Under the pieces are notes generated by a model. It did not search any database and had not been told where the DNA came from. It saw only the letters and a program-made list of their open reading frames with translations. 64,000 bases of DNA from Nostoc sp. NIES-4103. GTDB lineage: Bacteria; Cyanobacteriota; Cyanobacteriia; Cyanobacteriales; Nostocaceae. Of the stretch, positions 45,077 to 53,784 are shown piece after piece; positions within the stretch are counted from its first letter, which is position 1, and every line of letters begins with the position of its first letter. The stretch lies in the NCBI RefSeq assembly GCF_002368335.1, contig NZ_AP018288.1, forward strand, positions 7,618,389-7,682,388. Direction: 5' to 3'. The translations under genes and the position numbers were made by a program.

Positions 45077-45259
45077 ATGAGTGAAACTCAAACTTAATTA
45101 CCGACAGATATATGGATTCATGCTTCTTGGGATGAATACCTATAAGCGATCGCCACCTTAGAAGAAGCTTTACGCCGTAGCCGTGAAATCAATCAGTCTG
45201 AAATTGCAGCTTGGTTATTGAGTCAGTTCCAACAAAAGCAGACTGAGCAAACAGTGTAA
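45077..45259 (+). pseudogene. Uma2-family protein, collapsed remnant
   Basis: Reading from the ATG at 45077: MSETQT, TAA, LPTDIWIHASWDEYL, TAA, AIATLEEALRRSREINQSEIAAWLLSQFQQ. The first part is the N-terminus and the last the C-terminus of a cyanobacterial Uma2 (DUF820) nuclease-fold protein of about 220 residues. The catalytic middle has been deleted and two CAA-to-TAA changes are likely. Confidence 0.7.
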
Positions 45260-45391
45260 AGTTTTGTTTCTCAGTTACACAAAAGGGGCGATCGCCACTC
45301 TAGCTTCATCTGTGACAAATTGAGGTGTAAAATTTACACTAGAGAAACCCGCTGAGTAAAAGGTTTTTCGTTTGTGCCTTCTGCCTTCTAC

Positions 45392-45787
45392 TTATTTCCG
45401 TTCTTCATAATCATCAGAAGACTGTGGATCTAGCTCCCAGCGAGCATTGTCACGTTCCTCTAACATATCGTTTGTGTGCAGAGGCACATCATCATCAATT
45501 TCCAATCCAACCGCTGCTGCTAGATCTTCCACTATATCTTGATCGGGAGTAGGAGCAGTGCCACCAACAGCTTCATCACCTACTGTATCTTCTTGTTCCC
45601 AATCAGCATCAATATCACCGCCAGTGATTTCAGGACTAGTATGTGTATACTGACGTTGGCGATCGCGCATTGTGCGACCACCGATATTGTACCCTGGTAA
45701 GTCTTTCACACCAGTACCGTAGGATTCAGTGATTTCTTGTGGTAAATCGTTAGATTCAGTTTCGTGATTATTATTTTTTTCTACCAT
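45392..45787 (-). CDS. DUF6335 family protein
   Basis: 131 residues, highly acidic and polar. It has the pattern ITESYGTGVKDLPGYNIGGRTMRDRQRQYTHTSPEITGGDIDADWEQ and PTPDQDIVEDLAAAVGLEI seen in cyanobacterial DUF6335 proteins. Its composition suggests an intrinsically disordered or hydrophilin-like protein. It opens the stress-type gene block and is divergent from the DUF2267 gene. Function is unknown. Confidence 0.8.
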   Translation of the reverse strand: MVEKNNNHETESNDLPQEITESYGTGVKDLPGYNIGGRTMRDRQRQYTHTSPEITGGDIDADWEQEDTVGDEAVGGTAPTPDQDIVEDLAAAVGLEIDDDVPLHTNDMLEERDNARWELDPQSSDDYEERK

Positions 45788-46140
45788 AATATTTTAGCCT
45801 TTTCTCCCTTTTTACAATAACGTTTTCCAAGCAAAAAGTTGTATTGCTGAAGATGTACGACTTGAGAAATAAAACAATCTATCCCCTGAGAACGAAGCTG
45901 GCATACTTATTACAGGCTAATCTAATAAGTGTAAATTCACGGTCAAGCCACATGTAGTTACATTGATGAGTTATGAGTTAGTAATTATCAACCCACAACA
46001 GTACCAACTGCTAATTTCTGACTCATAGCTTTTTTTCTAAAAATCATTCATCCAAAAGCCGCTAAGTTGATTTTTATTTTTGCTATTAAATATCTGCACA
46101 ATCAGCAGCAGGTATTGATTTTACTCGGCGGAGGTATAAA
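45788..46140. other. Divergent promoter region
   Basis: 353 bases between divergent genes. AT-rich, with no strong hairpin. It should hold promoters of both the DUF6335 and the DUF2267 genes. CGGCGGAGG (46129-46137) is the ribosome site of the latter. Confidence 0.5.
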
Positions 46141-46542
46141 GTGGAATACGAAGAGTTTATCACTCATGTACAAAGCCTTGCTCAATCGAATTCTCGCGAA
46201 GAAGCAGAACGTGCTACTCGTGCCACACTAGAAACTATTAAAGAACGTATTGCTGGCGATGAAGCAAATAAAATAGCAGCAGAATTACCCCAGCAATTAA
46301 GTGAGTATTTGCAAGGTCGAGAAGGAGATACTGGTGAATCTTTCAAATTGCAAGAGTTTATTGCACGAACCAGTCAAAAAGAACATATCGAGCCAACAAC
46401 TACCGCTATTCACGTTAGGGCTGTGTTTGCAGTATTACAAAACGCCATAAAACCGGAAACATTCGCGTCTTTTCAAGCTCATTTTTCCCACGATTACGAG
46501 GAACTATTTCCTGCATCACCAACAACTGAAGTTCCTGCATAA
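46141..46542 (+). CDS. DUF2267 domain-containing protein
   Basis: 133 residues from a GTG with GGCGGAGG just upstream. The DUF2267 helical repeat is visible twice: FITHVQSLAQSNSREEAERATRATLETIKERI and FKLQEFIARTSQKEHIEPTTTAIHVRAVFAVLQNAI. Such proteins often sit among general-stress genes and may bind nucleic acid or partner proteins; no activity is established. The DJ-1/PfpI gene follows 71 bases on. Confidence 0.85.
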   Translation: MEYEEFITHVQSLAQSNSREEAERATRATLETIKERIAGDEANKIAAELPQQLSEYLQGREGDTGESFKLQEFIARTSQKEHIEPTTTAIHVRAVFAVLQNAIKPETFASFQAHFSHDYEELFPASPTTEVPA

Positions 46543-46613
46543 TCAATAAATCACAATCATCAGAAAATTTAAATCAATTTAGCTAGTAAATTACAATAGA
46601 GTAGGTAGAATTT

Positions 46614-47714
46614 ATGACCAACTACAACAATAATGCTGTTAGAAAAAAAGTTGCAATTCTCATTGAGAATGATGTAGAAGATGTAGAATTTATCATCCCT
46701 TCCAATGGACTAAAGCAAGCAGGTATCGAGGTAGTTGTCCTCGGTGCCCGCATGAATGAAAGATATAAAGGTAAGCGTGGTAAACTGAGCGTGCAAGCCG
46801 ATGCCACAACAACCGAAGCAATAGCATCAGAATTCGATGCCGTGGTGATTCCTGGTGGTATGGCTCCTGATAAAATGCGGCGTAACCCCAATACAGTAAG
46901 CTTTGTGCAAGATGCAGCACAACAAGGAAAATTGATAGCTGCGGTGTGTCACGGGCCACAACTTTTAATTGAAGCTGATTTGCTTAAAGGTAAACAAGCC
47001 ACTGGCTTTAGTGCCATTCGCAAAGACATCATTAATGCGGGTGCAAATTTTCACGACCAACCATTGGTAGTTGATGGCAACTTGATTACCTCTCGTGAAC
47101 CAGGAGATTTACCAATTTTCACCACAGCAATTCTAAGTCGTTTGGGTTACGGCGGTAAAGATGCAGCATTGCCAAATGAAAAGGATACAAATGCGGAATG
47201 GTGGAAACTAGCTGATGCTTGGGGTGGTTCAACCAAAGGTGATATTGTTAAAGGTTTGAATACTGCTTTGAGTGGAGAACGTTATTCACTAGAAGCTTTG
47301 GAAAAGTACGCTGAAAAAGAATCGGATGTACAAACGCGATCGCTGTTTCAAGAGATAATTACTAATAAACAGCATCACATTCAAAACTTAGAAAATTATC
47401 TTCACCAACTTGGTGAAAAACCCTCTTTATTAGCGAATATCGCCAGTCAATATGCCAAGGTGAAAACTGCCCTTACAGGCAGCGATGACATCTTTCAGCT
47501 ACGTAGTGCTTTAGGTGATGTGCAAACCGGCATTGGCGATATTGGCAACTTGTGTGCCATGTACACCGACCCCGTAACAACCAGTATTTTCAAAGAAATT
47601 TACCGAGATTTATTGCAATCCGAACAGCGGTTAGCACAGCGATATCATGCCCTCTTAGGTGTTAGAGTTCAGCCTCCTAAGCCCACAACAGGCGCGGCTG
47701 CATCGTCAGTGTAA
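46614..47714 (+). CDS. DJ-1/PfpI (YhbO-type) protein fused to a helical ferritin-like domain
   Basis: 366 residues in two parts. Residues 9-185 are a DJ-1/PfpI domain with VAILIENDVEDVEF, VVIPGGMAPDKMR and the nucleophile elbow AAVCHGPQLL (Cys-His). YhbO-like members act in stress protection as deglycase or glyoxalase. Residues about 195-355 are almost fully helical, with KGLNTALSGERYSLEALEKYAEK and FQEIITNKQHHIQNLENYLHQLGEK, resembling DUF2383/ferritin-like four-helix bundles. Usual PfpI proteins are 170-190 residues, so the second half is an addition. Confidence 0.9.
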   Translation: MTNYNNNAVRKKVAILIENDVEDVEFIIPSNGLKQAGIEVVVLGARMNERYKGKRGKLSVQADATTTEAIASEFDAVVIPGGMAPDKMRRNPNTVSFVQDAAQQGKLIAAVCHGPQLLIEADLLKGKQATGFSAIRKDIINAGANFHDQPLVVDGNLITSREPGDLPIFTTAILSRLGYGGKDAALPNEKDTNAEWWKLADAWGGSTKGDIVKGLNTALSGERYSLEALEKYAEKESDVQTRSLFQEIITNKQHHIQNLENYLHQLGEKPSLLANIASQYAKVKTALTGSDDIFQLRSALGDVQTGIGDIGNLCAMYTDPVTTSIFKEIYRDLLQSEQRLAQRYHALLGVRVQPPKPTTGAAASSV

Positions 47715-47845
47715 AGTTTGGAACAAACCGCAGAGGCAAAAAACATTTCCACCTCTGCGGTGATTTGATTCAAATTGGCAGATAAAAAACTGATACCAAT
47801 TTGAACTACCTCTTTCACAATCTAAAATCCAAAATCCAAAATGGT

Positions 47846-48544
47846 ATGACTTCCACATCCGGGAATAAACTGACTCAAAGTCAAGGTGAAGCTAGCGAAG
47901 TTGAGCGTTGGGCATCCCTGATAGGCGGCGGTGCGCTAGTCCTCATGGGTTTAAGACAAGGCTCATTACGAGGAGTGCTAACAGCTTTGGCTGGTGGCAG
48001 TTTGCTCTATCAAGGTGCAACCAAACAAAGCACAATTCAACAAGCACAAGAAGCAATAGGCATGAATAAACCTATTAAAGTTGAAAAAACGGTGACAATC
48101 AATAAACCAGCAGACGAACTGTACCGTTTTTGGCACAACTTTGAGAATTTGCCTCAATTTATGAAGCATCTCAAATTTGTGAAAGTCTATAACGAGAAAC
48201 GTTCTCATTGGATAGCCAATGCACCTTTGGGTAACAGTGTGGAATGGGATGCAGACATTTTGGAAGACCGGGAAAACGAGTTTATTTCTTGGGCTTCTGT
48301 AGAAGGTGCAGACGTTGATAACTCTGGTTTTGTGCGGTTTCAAAAAGCGCCAGGCGATCGCGGCACTGAAGTCAAGGTTGTATTGGAATATAACATCCCT
48401 GGAGGAGCATTAGCAGCTGCGATCGCAAAAGTTTTTGGTGAAGAACCAGAACAACAAATAGGAGATGATTTACGCCGCTTCAAAATGTTAATGGAAGCCG
48501 GTGAAATTGCCACAACCGAAGGTCAACCCACAGGACGTAGATAA
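47846..48544 (+). CDS. SRPBCC (cyclase/dehydrase) protein with membrane N-terminus
   Basis: 232 residues. An N-terminal DUF2892-like segment (ASLIGGGALVLMGLRQGSLRGVLTALAGGSLLYQGATK) inserts in the membrane. A START-like SRPBCC domain follows: VEKTVTINKPADELYRFWHNFENLPQFMKHLKFV and DADILEDRENEFISWAS. The lipid or ligand bound is unknown. The ATG at 47846 follows a short ATG-GTA-TGA frame and a CCAAAAT repeat; a further 15-codon upstream extension is repeat-derived. Confidence 0.88.
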   Translation: MTSTSGNKLTQSQGEASEVERWASLIGGGALVLMGLRQGSLRGVLTALAGGSLLYQGATKQSTIQQAQEAIGMNKPIKVEKTVTINKPADELYRFWHNFENLPQFMKHLKFVKVYNEKRSHWIANAPLGNSVEWDADILEDRENEFISWASVEGADVDNSGFVRFQKAPGDRGTEVKVVLEYNIPGGALAAAIAKVFGEEPEQQIGDDLRRFKMLMEAGEIATTEGQPTGRR

Positions 48545-48592
48545 TAAATTGTCAGTTGTTAGTTGTGAGTTGTTAGTTGTCAGTTAAATATT

Positions 48593-48738
48593 TAGAACTT
48601 ACTCAAAAAATCTCAAACTCTTATTTCTCTGCGTCCTCTGCGTCCTCTGCGGTTCGATTTCCTTATAAACAATTTTTTTGCCACTAACCACTGACAACTG
48701 ACTATTGACTATTGACTAATAACTATTAACTAATAACT
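48593..48738. repeat. Dispersed repeat and STRR running into a start codon
   Basis: AGAACTTACTCAAAAAATCTCAAACTCTTATTTCTC (48594-48629) is a third copy of the repeat end at 6504. It is followed by GCGTCCTCTGCGTCCTCTGCGG. Then TGACTATTGACTATTGACTAATAACTATTAACTAATAACT runs to the ATG of the dehydrogenase at 48739. Confidence 0.7.
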
Positions 48739-49908
48739 ATGAAAGCAGTCTGCTGGCAAAGTGCCAACGAAGTCCGGGTAGAAACAGTACCAGATCCCAA
48801 AATTCTCAACCCGCGTGACGCTATTATCAAAATTACTTCCACAGCAATCTGCGGTTCAGACCTCCATATTTACGGTGGTTATATTCCCACAGTGCAAAAA
48901 GGTGACATTATCGGTCACGAATTTATGGGAGAAATCGTAGAAATTGGTAGAGGAATCGACAATTTAAAAGTGGGCGATCGCGTTGTTGTTCCTTCTACAA
49001 TTGGTTGTGGTCATTGCAATTATTGCCAGCGTGATATGTGGTCGCTGTGTGATAATTCCAACCCCAAAGGTTGGATGCAAGAAAAATTATACGGCAACAT
49101 CACCTCAGCAATTTACGGCTACTCTCACTTGTTAGGTGGCTATGCAGGTGCACAAGCAGAATATATACGTGTACCCTTTGCTGATGTTGGTGTTGTCAAA
49201 GTTCCATCAGACATACCAGACGAGAAACTATTATTCATCTCCGACGCTATCCCCACCGGCTACATGGGTGCAGAATTATGCGATATTCAGCCAGGTGATA
49301 CCGTCGCTGTTTGGGGTTGTGGTGCCGTCGGACAGTTTGCGATGATTAGCGCCTACATGATGGGTGCCCAAAAAGTCATAGGAATTGACCGTTTTCCCGA
49401 ACGTTTGGCAATGGCTAAAAAATATGCCAAAGCCGAAGTCATTAACTACGAAGAAGTTAATACTGGCGAAGCATTAAAAGAAATGACTGGTGGACGCGGC
49501 CCAGATGCTTGTATTGATGCAGTTGGCTTAGAAGCACATGGTGTAGGTTTAGAAGACTTCTATGACCAAACAAAACAAAAGCTGAGATTAGAAACCGACC
49601 GTCCCCACGTACTACGAGAAATGATGGTAGCTTGTCGTAAAGGTGGCACACTTTCGATTATGGGTGTTTACGGTGGCTTTGTAGACAAAATACCCTTGGG
49701 TGCTGCTTTCAACAAAGGCTTAACCTTCAGAATGGGGCAAATGCATGGGCAGAAATATATGCATTTGTTACTCCAGCTAATCTTGGAAGACAAGCTCGAT
49801 CCAAGCTTTGTGATAACCCATCAATTACCGCTTGAAGAAGCGCCTCACGGTTATCACATTTTCCAACAAAAAAAGGACAACTGTGTCAAAGTTGTTCTCA
49901 AACCATGA
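48739..49908 (+). CDS. Zinc-dependent alcohol dehydrogenase, FDH-like (copy 1)
   Basis: A 389-residue medium-chain dehydrogenase. Catalytic zinc ligands are in AICGSDLHIYGG and GHEFMGE. The structural zinc site is the four-Cys lobe CGHCNYCQRDMWSLC. The Rossmann motif is VWGCGAVGQFAM. The long insert typical of glutathione-independent formaldehyde dehydrogenase-like enzymes is present. The substrate is unknown. It is very similar to the gene at 50773, with differences concentrated around residues 112-130. A secreted repeat protein lies between them. The start abuts an STRR array without a clear ribosome site. Confidence 0.93.
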   Translation: MKAVCWQSANEVRVETVPDPKILNPRDAIIKITSTAICGSDLHIYGGYIPTVQKGDIIGHEFMGEIVEIGRGIDNLKVGDRVVVPSTIGCGHCNYCQRDMWSLCDNSNPKGWMQEKLYGNITSAIYGYSHLLGGYAGAQAEYIRVPFADVGVVKVPSDIPDEKLLFISDAIPTGYMGAELCDIQPGDTVAVWGCGAVGQFAMISAYMMGAQKVIGIDRFPERLAMAKKYAKAEVINYEEVNTGEALKEMTGGRGPDACIDAVGLEAHGVGLEDFYDQTKQKLRLETDRPHVLREMMVACRKGGTLSIMGVYGGFVDKIPLGAAFNKGLTFRMGQMHGQKYMHLLLQLILEDKLDPSFVITHQLPLEEAPHGYHIFQQKKDNCVKVVLKP

Positions 49909-49963
49909 ATGGCAAATAGTCATTCAATTCCCTTCTTACACACACAATCAATTGAGGATAATT

Positions 49964-50608
49964 ATGAAGCACTTGATTTCTCGTTTACGCCAAATTCTTG
50001 TTGTTTTCTTGGTAGGATTTGCTTTCCTATTAGGGCAAGGTTTCAGCTTCGTTAGCGTAGCACAAGCTGATGTCACAACTCCAGAGGGAATTTATTATAA
50101 AGGCACACCAGATGACTGGGGCCAAAATAGAAACCAACCTCAACAAAGACAAAAATTAAATGACAGTCAAGGAAGTAGCTATCAAGGAAGTGGTAGTAAT
50201 CCTATCAAAGATGCTGCTAATGCTGTACGTGACAAATTAAACTTGGATGAAGAAACTCCTAGAGCTACAAGAGAGTTTTTTGATTCTGGTAGAAATAAAG
50301 CCACCAAAGATTCTACTGTGAGAACTCCAGAGGGAATTTATTATAAAGGCACACCTGATGACTGGGGTCAAAATAGAAATCAACCTCAACAAAGACAACA
50401 AAGAAATGACTATCAAGGAAGTAGCAACAATCCTTTAAAAGATGCTGTTGATACTGTACGTGAAAAGCTCAACTTGGACGAAGAAACTCCTAGAGCTACA
50501 AAAGAGTTTTTTAATGATGCGAAAAACGCAGTGAATTCAGATAGAGAGGGTTATTACCAAACTCCTCCTAACAATCCTCCTAGCAAACAATTGAGAGATA
50601 GAATTTAG
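49964..50608 (+). CDS. Secreted protein with a duplicated module
   Basis: 214 residues with an N-terminal membrane or signal segment (about 8-35, ending VAQADV). Then the same roughly 75-residue module appears twice: TPEGIYYKGTPDDWGQNRNQPQQRQ, a Ser/Asn spacer, NPIKDAANAVRDKLNLDEETPRATREFF. The helix AVRDKLNLDEETP resembles hydrophilin or low-temperature-induced helices. GAGGA at 49954 supports the ATG at 49964; a longer frame beginning inside the dehydrogenase is rejected. I know no family name. It sits between two dehydrogenase copies, so it may act in the same stress response. Confidence 0.8.
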   Translation: MKHLISRLRQILVVFLVGFAFLLGQGFSFVSVAQADVTTPEGIYYKGTPDDWGQNRNQPQQRQKLNDSQGSSYQGSGSNPIKDAANAVRDKLNLDEETPRATREFFDSGRNKATKDSTVRTPEGIYYKGTPDDWGQNRNQPQQRQQRNDYQGSSNNPLKDAVDTVREKLNLDEETPRATKEFFNDAKNAVNSDREGYYQTPPNNPPSKQLRDRI

Positions 50609-50675
50609 GCTGGTAGCAAATTTAGAGCCTAAATAGTTGACTGAATTATTGCTGAATAAGCTTTGAATATTTCCT

Positions 50676-50699
50676 GAGACGCGATAATTATCGCGTCTC
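50676..50699. repeat. 24-bp perfect palindrome
   Basis: GAGACGCGATAATTATCGCGTCTC. It is a known type of dispersed cyanobacterial palindrome (GAGACGCGAT core) and may serve as the terminator of the secreted-protein gene. Confidence 0.7.
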
Positions 50700-50772
50700 T
50701 AAATCAGGCTAAATCAAGATATTTATCTTGAAATAAATAAGCCAAGAAACATAGACTAAGGACTAAATAATT

Positions 50773-51942
50773 ATGAAAGCAGTTTGCTGGCATGGAGCAA
50801 ACGATGTGCGGGTAGAAACAGTTCCAGACCCCAAAATTATTAACCCGCGTGATGCTATTATTAAAATTACATCCACAGCAATCTGCGGTTCAGATTTGCA
50901 TATTTACGACGGCTATATCCCCACAATGCAAAAAGGCGATATCCTTGGTCATGAATTTATGGGGGAAGTCGTTGAACTGGGGAGTGCGGTCAAAAATGTG
51001 AAAGTGGGCGATCGCGTGGTTGTTCCCTTCACTATCTCCTGCGGTAACTGTTTTTTCTGCAATCGCGATTTATGGTCTTTGTGTGACAATTCTAACCCCA
51101 ATGCTTGGTTAGTAGAATTGCAGATGGGTCATTCACCCGCTGGTCTATTTGGTTACTCTCATTTATTTGGTGGATACGCTGGCGGTCAAGCAGAGTATGC
51201 ACGAGTACCTTTTGCAGATATAGGCTTGTTGAAAATCCCTGATGGTCTAACAGACGAGCAAGTATTATTTTTAACAGATATTTTTCCCACAGGTTACATG
51301 GCAGCAGAGAACTGCCACATCAAACCTGGTGATATAGTCGCTGTTTGGGGTTGCGGCCCAGTTGGACAATTTGCCATCAAAAGCGCTTATATGTTGGGTG
51401 CCGAAAGAGTTATTGCCTTTGACCGTATTCCTGAACGGCTACAAATGGCTAAAGAATACGGTAAAGCTGAAGTTCTCAACTATGAAGAAGTTGATGTTGG
51501 CGAAGCACTCAAAGAAATGACTGGTGGACGCGGCCCGGACGCTTGTATTGATGCGGTGGGAATGGAGGCACATGGCACGGATTTGATGGCATTCTATGAC
51601 CAAGTAAAGCAAGCAGTGCGTCTAGAAACAGACCGCCCCACGGCATTACGTCAAGTAATCGTGTCTTGTAGTAAAGGTGGTCACGTATCGCTAGCAGGGG
51701 TTTATGGCGGCTTTCTCGACAAAATACCGATGGGTGCTGCTATGAATAAAGGACTCACCTTCAAAATGGGACAAACCCACGTCCATAAGTACTTAAAACC
51801 TTTGCTAGAACACATTCAAAACGGCGACATCGACCCCTCATTTGTTATCACCCACACCTTAGGGCTAGAACAAGCACCCCACGGGTACGAAATTTTTAAA
51901 CACAAGAAAGATAACTGCATCAAAGTTGTACTCAAACCATAA
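50773..51942 (+). CDS. Zinc-dependent alcohol dehydrogenase, FDH-like (copy 2)
   Basis: 389 residues, same length and layout as copy 1: AICGSDLHIYDGYIP, GHEFMGE, structural zinc lobe CGNCFFCNRDLWSLC, and VWGCGPVGQFAIKSAYMLGA. All zinc ligands are kept, so both copies should be active. The segment after the zinc lobe (NAWLVELQMGHSPAGLFGYSHLFGG against NPKGWMQEKLYGNITSAIYGYSHLLGG) differs most, which may change substrate choice. The cupin gene begins 57 bases on. Confidence 0.93.
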   Translation: MKAVCWHGANDVRVETVPDPKIINPRDAIIKITSTAICGSDLHIYDGYIPTMQKGDILGHEFMGEVVELGSAVKNVKVGDRVVVPFTISCGNCFFCNRDLWSLCDNSNPNAWLVELQMGHSPAGLFGYSHLFGGYAGGQAEYARVPFADIGLLKIPDGLTDEQVLFLTDIFPTGYMAAENCHIKPGDIVAVWGCGPVGQFAIKSAYMLGAERVIAFDRIPERLQMAKEYGKAEVLNYEEVDVGEALKEMTGGRGPDACIDAVGMEAHGTDLMAFYDQVKQAVRLETDRPTALRQVIVSCSKGGHVSLAGVYGGFLDKIPMGAAMNKGLTFKMGQTHVHKYLKPLLEHIQNGDIDPSFVITHTLGLEQAPHGYEIFKHKKDNCIKVVLKP

Positions 51943-51999
51943 AGCAATTCACAATCCAAAATCCAAAATTCAAAATCTAAAATCCAAAATGGTGTAATT

Positions 52000-52341
52000 A
52001 TGAGTGACACAAGTGTTAAGAAAATAGACTCTACCCATTCTCCTAAAGGTAAACTCGGTCAGAAATATCTTGCATCTGGCAAATCTCTTTCTATGCGTCT
52101 TTGGGAAAATGAGCAACCAACAGAAGATAAACAACCAACTTCGCGCGACTATGAAACAGTTGGTTATGTAATTAATGGTCGGGCAGAATTACACATTGAA
52201 GGGCAAATGATTTTGCTGGAACCTGGAAGTTCATGGGTAGTACCAAAAGGTGCGAACCACGCATACAAAATTTTGGAATCATTTACCGCAGTTGAAGCAA
52301 CCAGTCCTCCGGCACAAGTTCACGGACGCGATGAAAATTAA
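52000..52341 (+). CDS. Cupin domain protein
   Basis: A 113-residue single small cupin barrel: KSLSMRLWENEQP, then GYVINGRAELHIEGQMILLEPGSSWVVPKGANHAYKIL. Cupin motif 1 lacks the usual HxH (YETVGYVINGRAE), while motif 2 retains PxGxxH, so metal binding may be weak or absent. An array of AAAATCC repeats precedes the start. A clean terminator lies 46 bases after the stop. Confidence 0.88.
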   Translation: MSDTSVKKIDSTHSPKGKLGQKYLASGKSLSMRLWENEQPTEDKQPTSRDYETVGYVINGRAELHIEGQMILLEPGSSWVVPKGANHAYKILESFTAVEATSPPAQVHGRDEN

Positions 52342-52386
52342 TTAAGTAATATTTTACTCTCTAGCAATGTAGCTTGCTAATATCTC

Positions 52387-52420
52387 GCCAGAGGCTAAAC
52401 CTCTGGCTTTGCTTTATTTT
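52387..52420 (+). terminator. Terminator after the cupin gene
   Basis: GCCAGAGG (52387-52394) with CCTCTGGC (52400-52407), then TTTGCTTTATTTT. Confidence 0.85.
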
Positions 52421-52616
52421 ACAGATTTACTGACTGTGCCAGGGAATGATATTACCTCAGTCAATATACTTATTTTTTAAGTATTTTTTATGTAACTAGA
52501 GAATGATGAACAGAAAAGAATTAATAGGTTTCCTAGAAAACATAAGCAACTCACTCACAACATCACAAAAGTCTGAATGAGTGCTAATTCAATGTCTCAT
52601 CAACGAGGAAGCTAAA

Positions 52617-53525
52617 ATGTTTTATCACAAAAAACGGTTACAGTACTTCACGCCTCCCACAAATCCTGATCCTGTTTATGCCAAGAAGCTACAAGAACTC
52701 GTAGGAGGTAGCATGGGGGAAATGACCGTGATGATGCAGTATCTATTTCAGGGTTGGAACTGTCGAGGCCCTGCTAAATACCGAGATTTGCTGTTGGATA
52801 CTGGTACTGAAGAAATTGGTCACGTCGAGATGCTAGCTACGATGATCGCCCATCTGCTGGATAAAGCACCAGTCAAATACCAAGAGGATGGTGCAAAAGA
52901 TCCAGTTGTAGGTGCCGTCATGGGAGGTACTAATCCAAGGGATGTGATTACCGCGGCTATGAACCCACAGCATAGCATTGTTTCGGGTGGAGGTGCTTTA
53001 CCCGCTGATAGTGTTGGCTTCCCGTGGAACGGTCGCTTCATTGTTGCCAGTGGTAACCTATTAGCAGACTTTCGTTCTAATCTTCATGCCGAATCTCAGG
53101 GTCTCATGCAGGCTGTACGGTTGTATGAAATGACAGATGATCCAGGGGTGAAAGATACCTTGAGCTTTATGATTGCCCGCGATACTATGCACCAAAACCA
53201 GTGGTTAGCAGCGATTGAAGATCTCAAAAGTGAAGGGTTTGAGGAGACTGTTGTTCCCAATGTCGCGTATGAATATGGGAAGAGCGAGTTTGCCTATCAG
53301 TTCTGGAATAACTCCGAAGGCAATGATAGCGCCGAAGGTCGTTGGGCAAAAGGCCGTTCAATCGATGGTAAAGGCGAATTTGAGTATGTTGCAAATCCTC
53401 AACCTCTAGGCCCGGAACCTAACCCGCCGCAGCCTGATCCAAAACTACACGGTACAGCCCAAACTCCCCAAACACAAGGCAATGGTGTTGGCACGCCTTC
53501 AGTTAAAGTTGAGCATATTGGCTAA
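52617..53525 (+). CDS. Manganese catalase (non-haem)
   Basis: 302 residues with the ferritin-like four-helix dimanganese core: SMGEMTVMMQYLFQGWNCRG, GTEEIGHVEML (Glu and His ligands), NLHAESQGLMQAVRLYEMTDDPGVKDTL and ARDTMHQNQW (second Glu/His set). It degrades hydrogen peroxide in the cytosol. GAGGA at 52605 fixes the ATG at 52617. The Pro-rich C-terminal tail (GPEPNPPQPDP) is common in cyanobacterial KatA/KatB. Its place after dehydrogenases, cupin and PfpI genes supports a desiccation or oxidative stress island. Confidence 0.94.
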   Translation: MFYHKKRLQYFTPPTNPDPVYAKKLQELVGGSMGEMTVMMQYLFQGWNCRGPAKYRDLLLDTGTEEIGHVEMLATMIAHLLDKAPVKYQEDGAKDPVVGAVMGGTNPRDVITAAMNPQHSIVSGGGALPADSVGFPWNGRFIVASGNLLADFRSNLHAESQGLMQAVRLYEMTDDPGVKDTLSFMIARDTMHQNQWLAAIEDLKSEGFEETVVPNVAYEYGKSEFAYQFWNNSEGNDSAEGRWAKGRSIDGKGEFEYVANPQPLGPEPNPPQPDPKLHGTAQTPQTQGNGVGTPSVKVEHIG

Positions 53526-53551
53526 ATAGTTGGATACAAATCTTGTGAAAC

Positions 53552-53576
53552 TAGCACGGGCATCTTGCCTGTGCTA
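53552..53576 (+). terminator. Terminator-like hairpin after the catalase
   Basis: TAGCACGGGCA (53552-53562) with TGCCTGTGCTA (53566-53576), one G-T pair. The T tract is weak. Confidence 0.65.
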
Positions 53577-53784
53577 TCGCTTTATATGTACATATTTGTA
53601 TTGATAGAAAATTGCAGCGATCGCACTTTGAAAAGCAAATTTTATTACTGTTAAGCCTGATATATTTTATACTGGCTCTCTAAAATTAAGCAACACATTC
53701 AAACTCCCACAGCCATACCATATAATACTTTCTTAATTAAAAATTACGAATTACGAATTACGAATTGGTATTAGATGTGGCAAG

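Noticed and set aside
49832..49963. 44-residue N-terminal extension of the secreted repeat protein
   Set aside because: It overlaps the end of the dehydrogenase gene; the ATG at 49964 has GAGGA at the right distance and starts directly with the signal segment.
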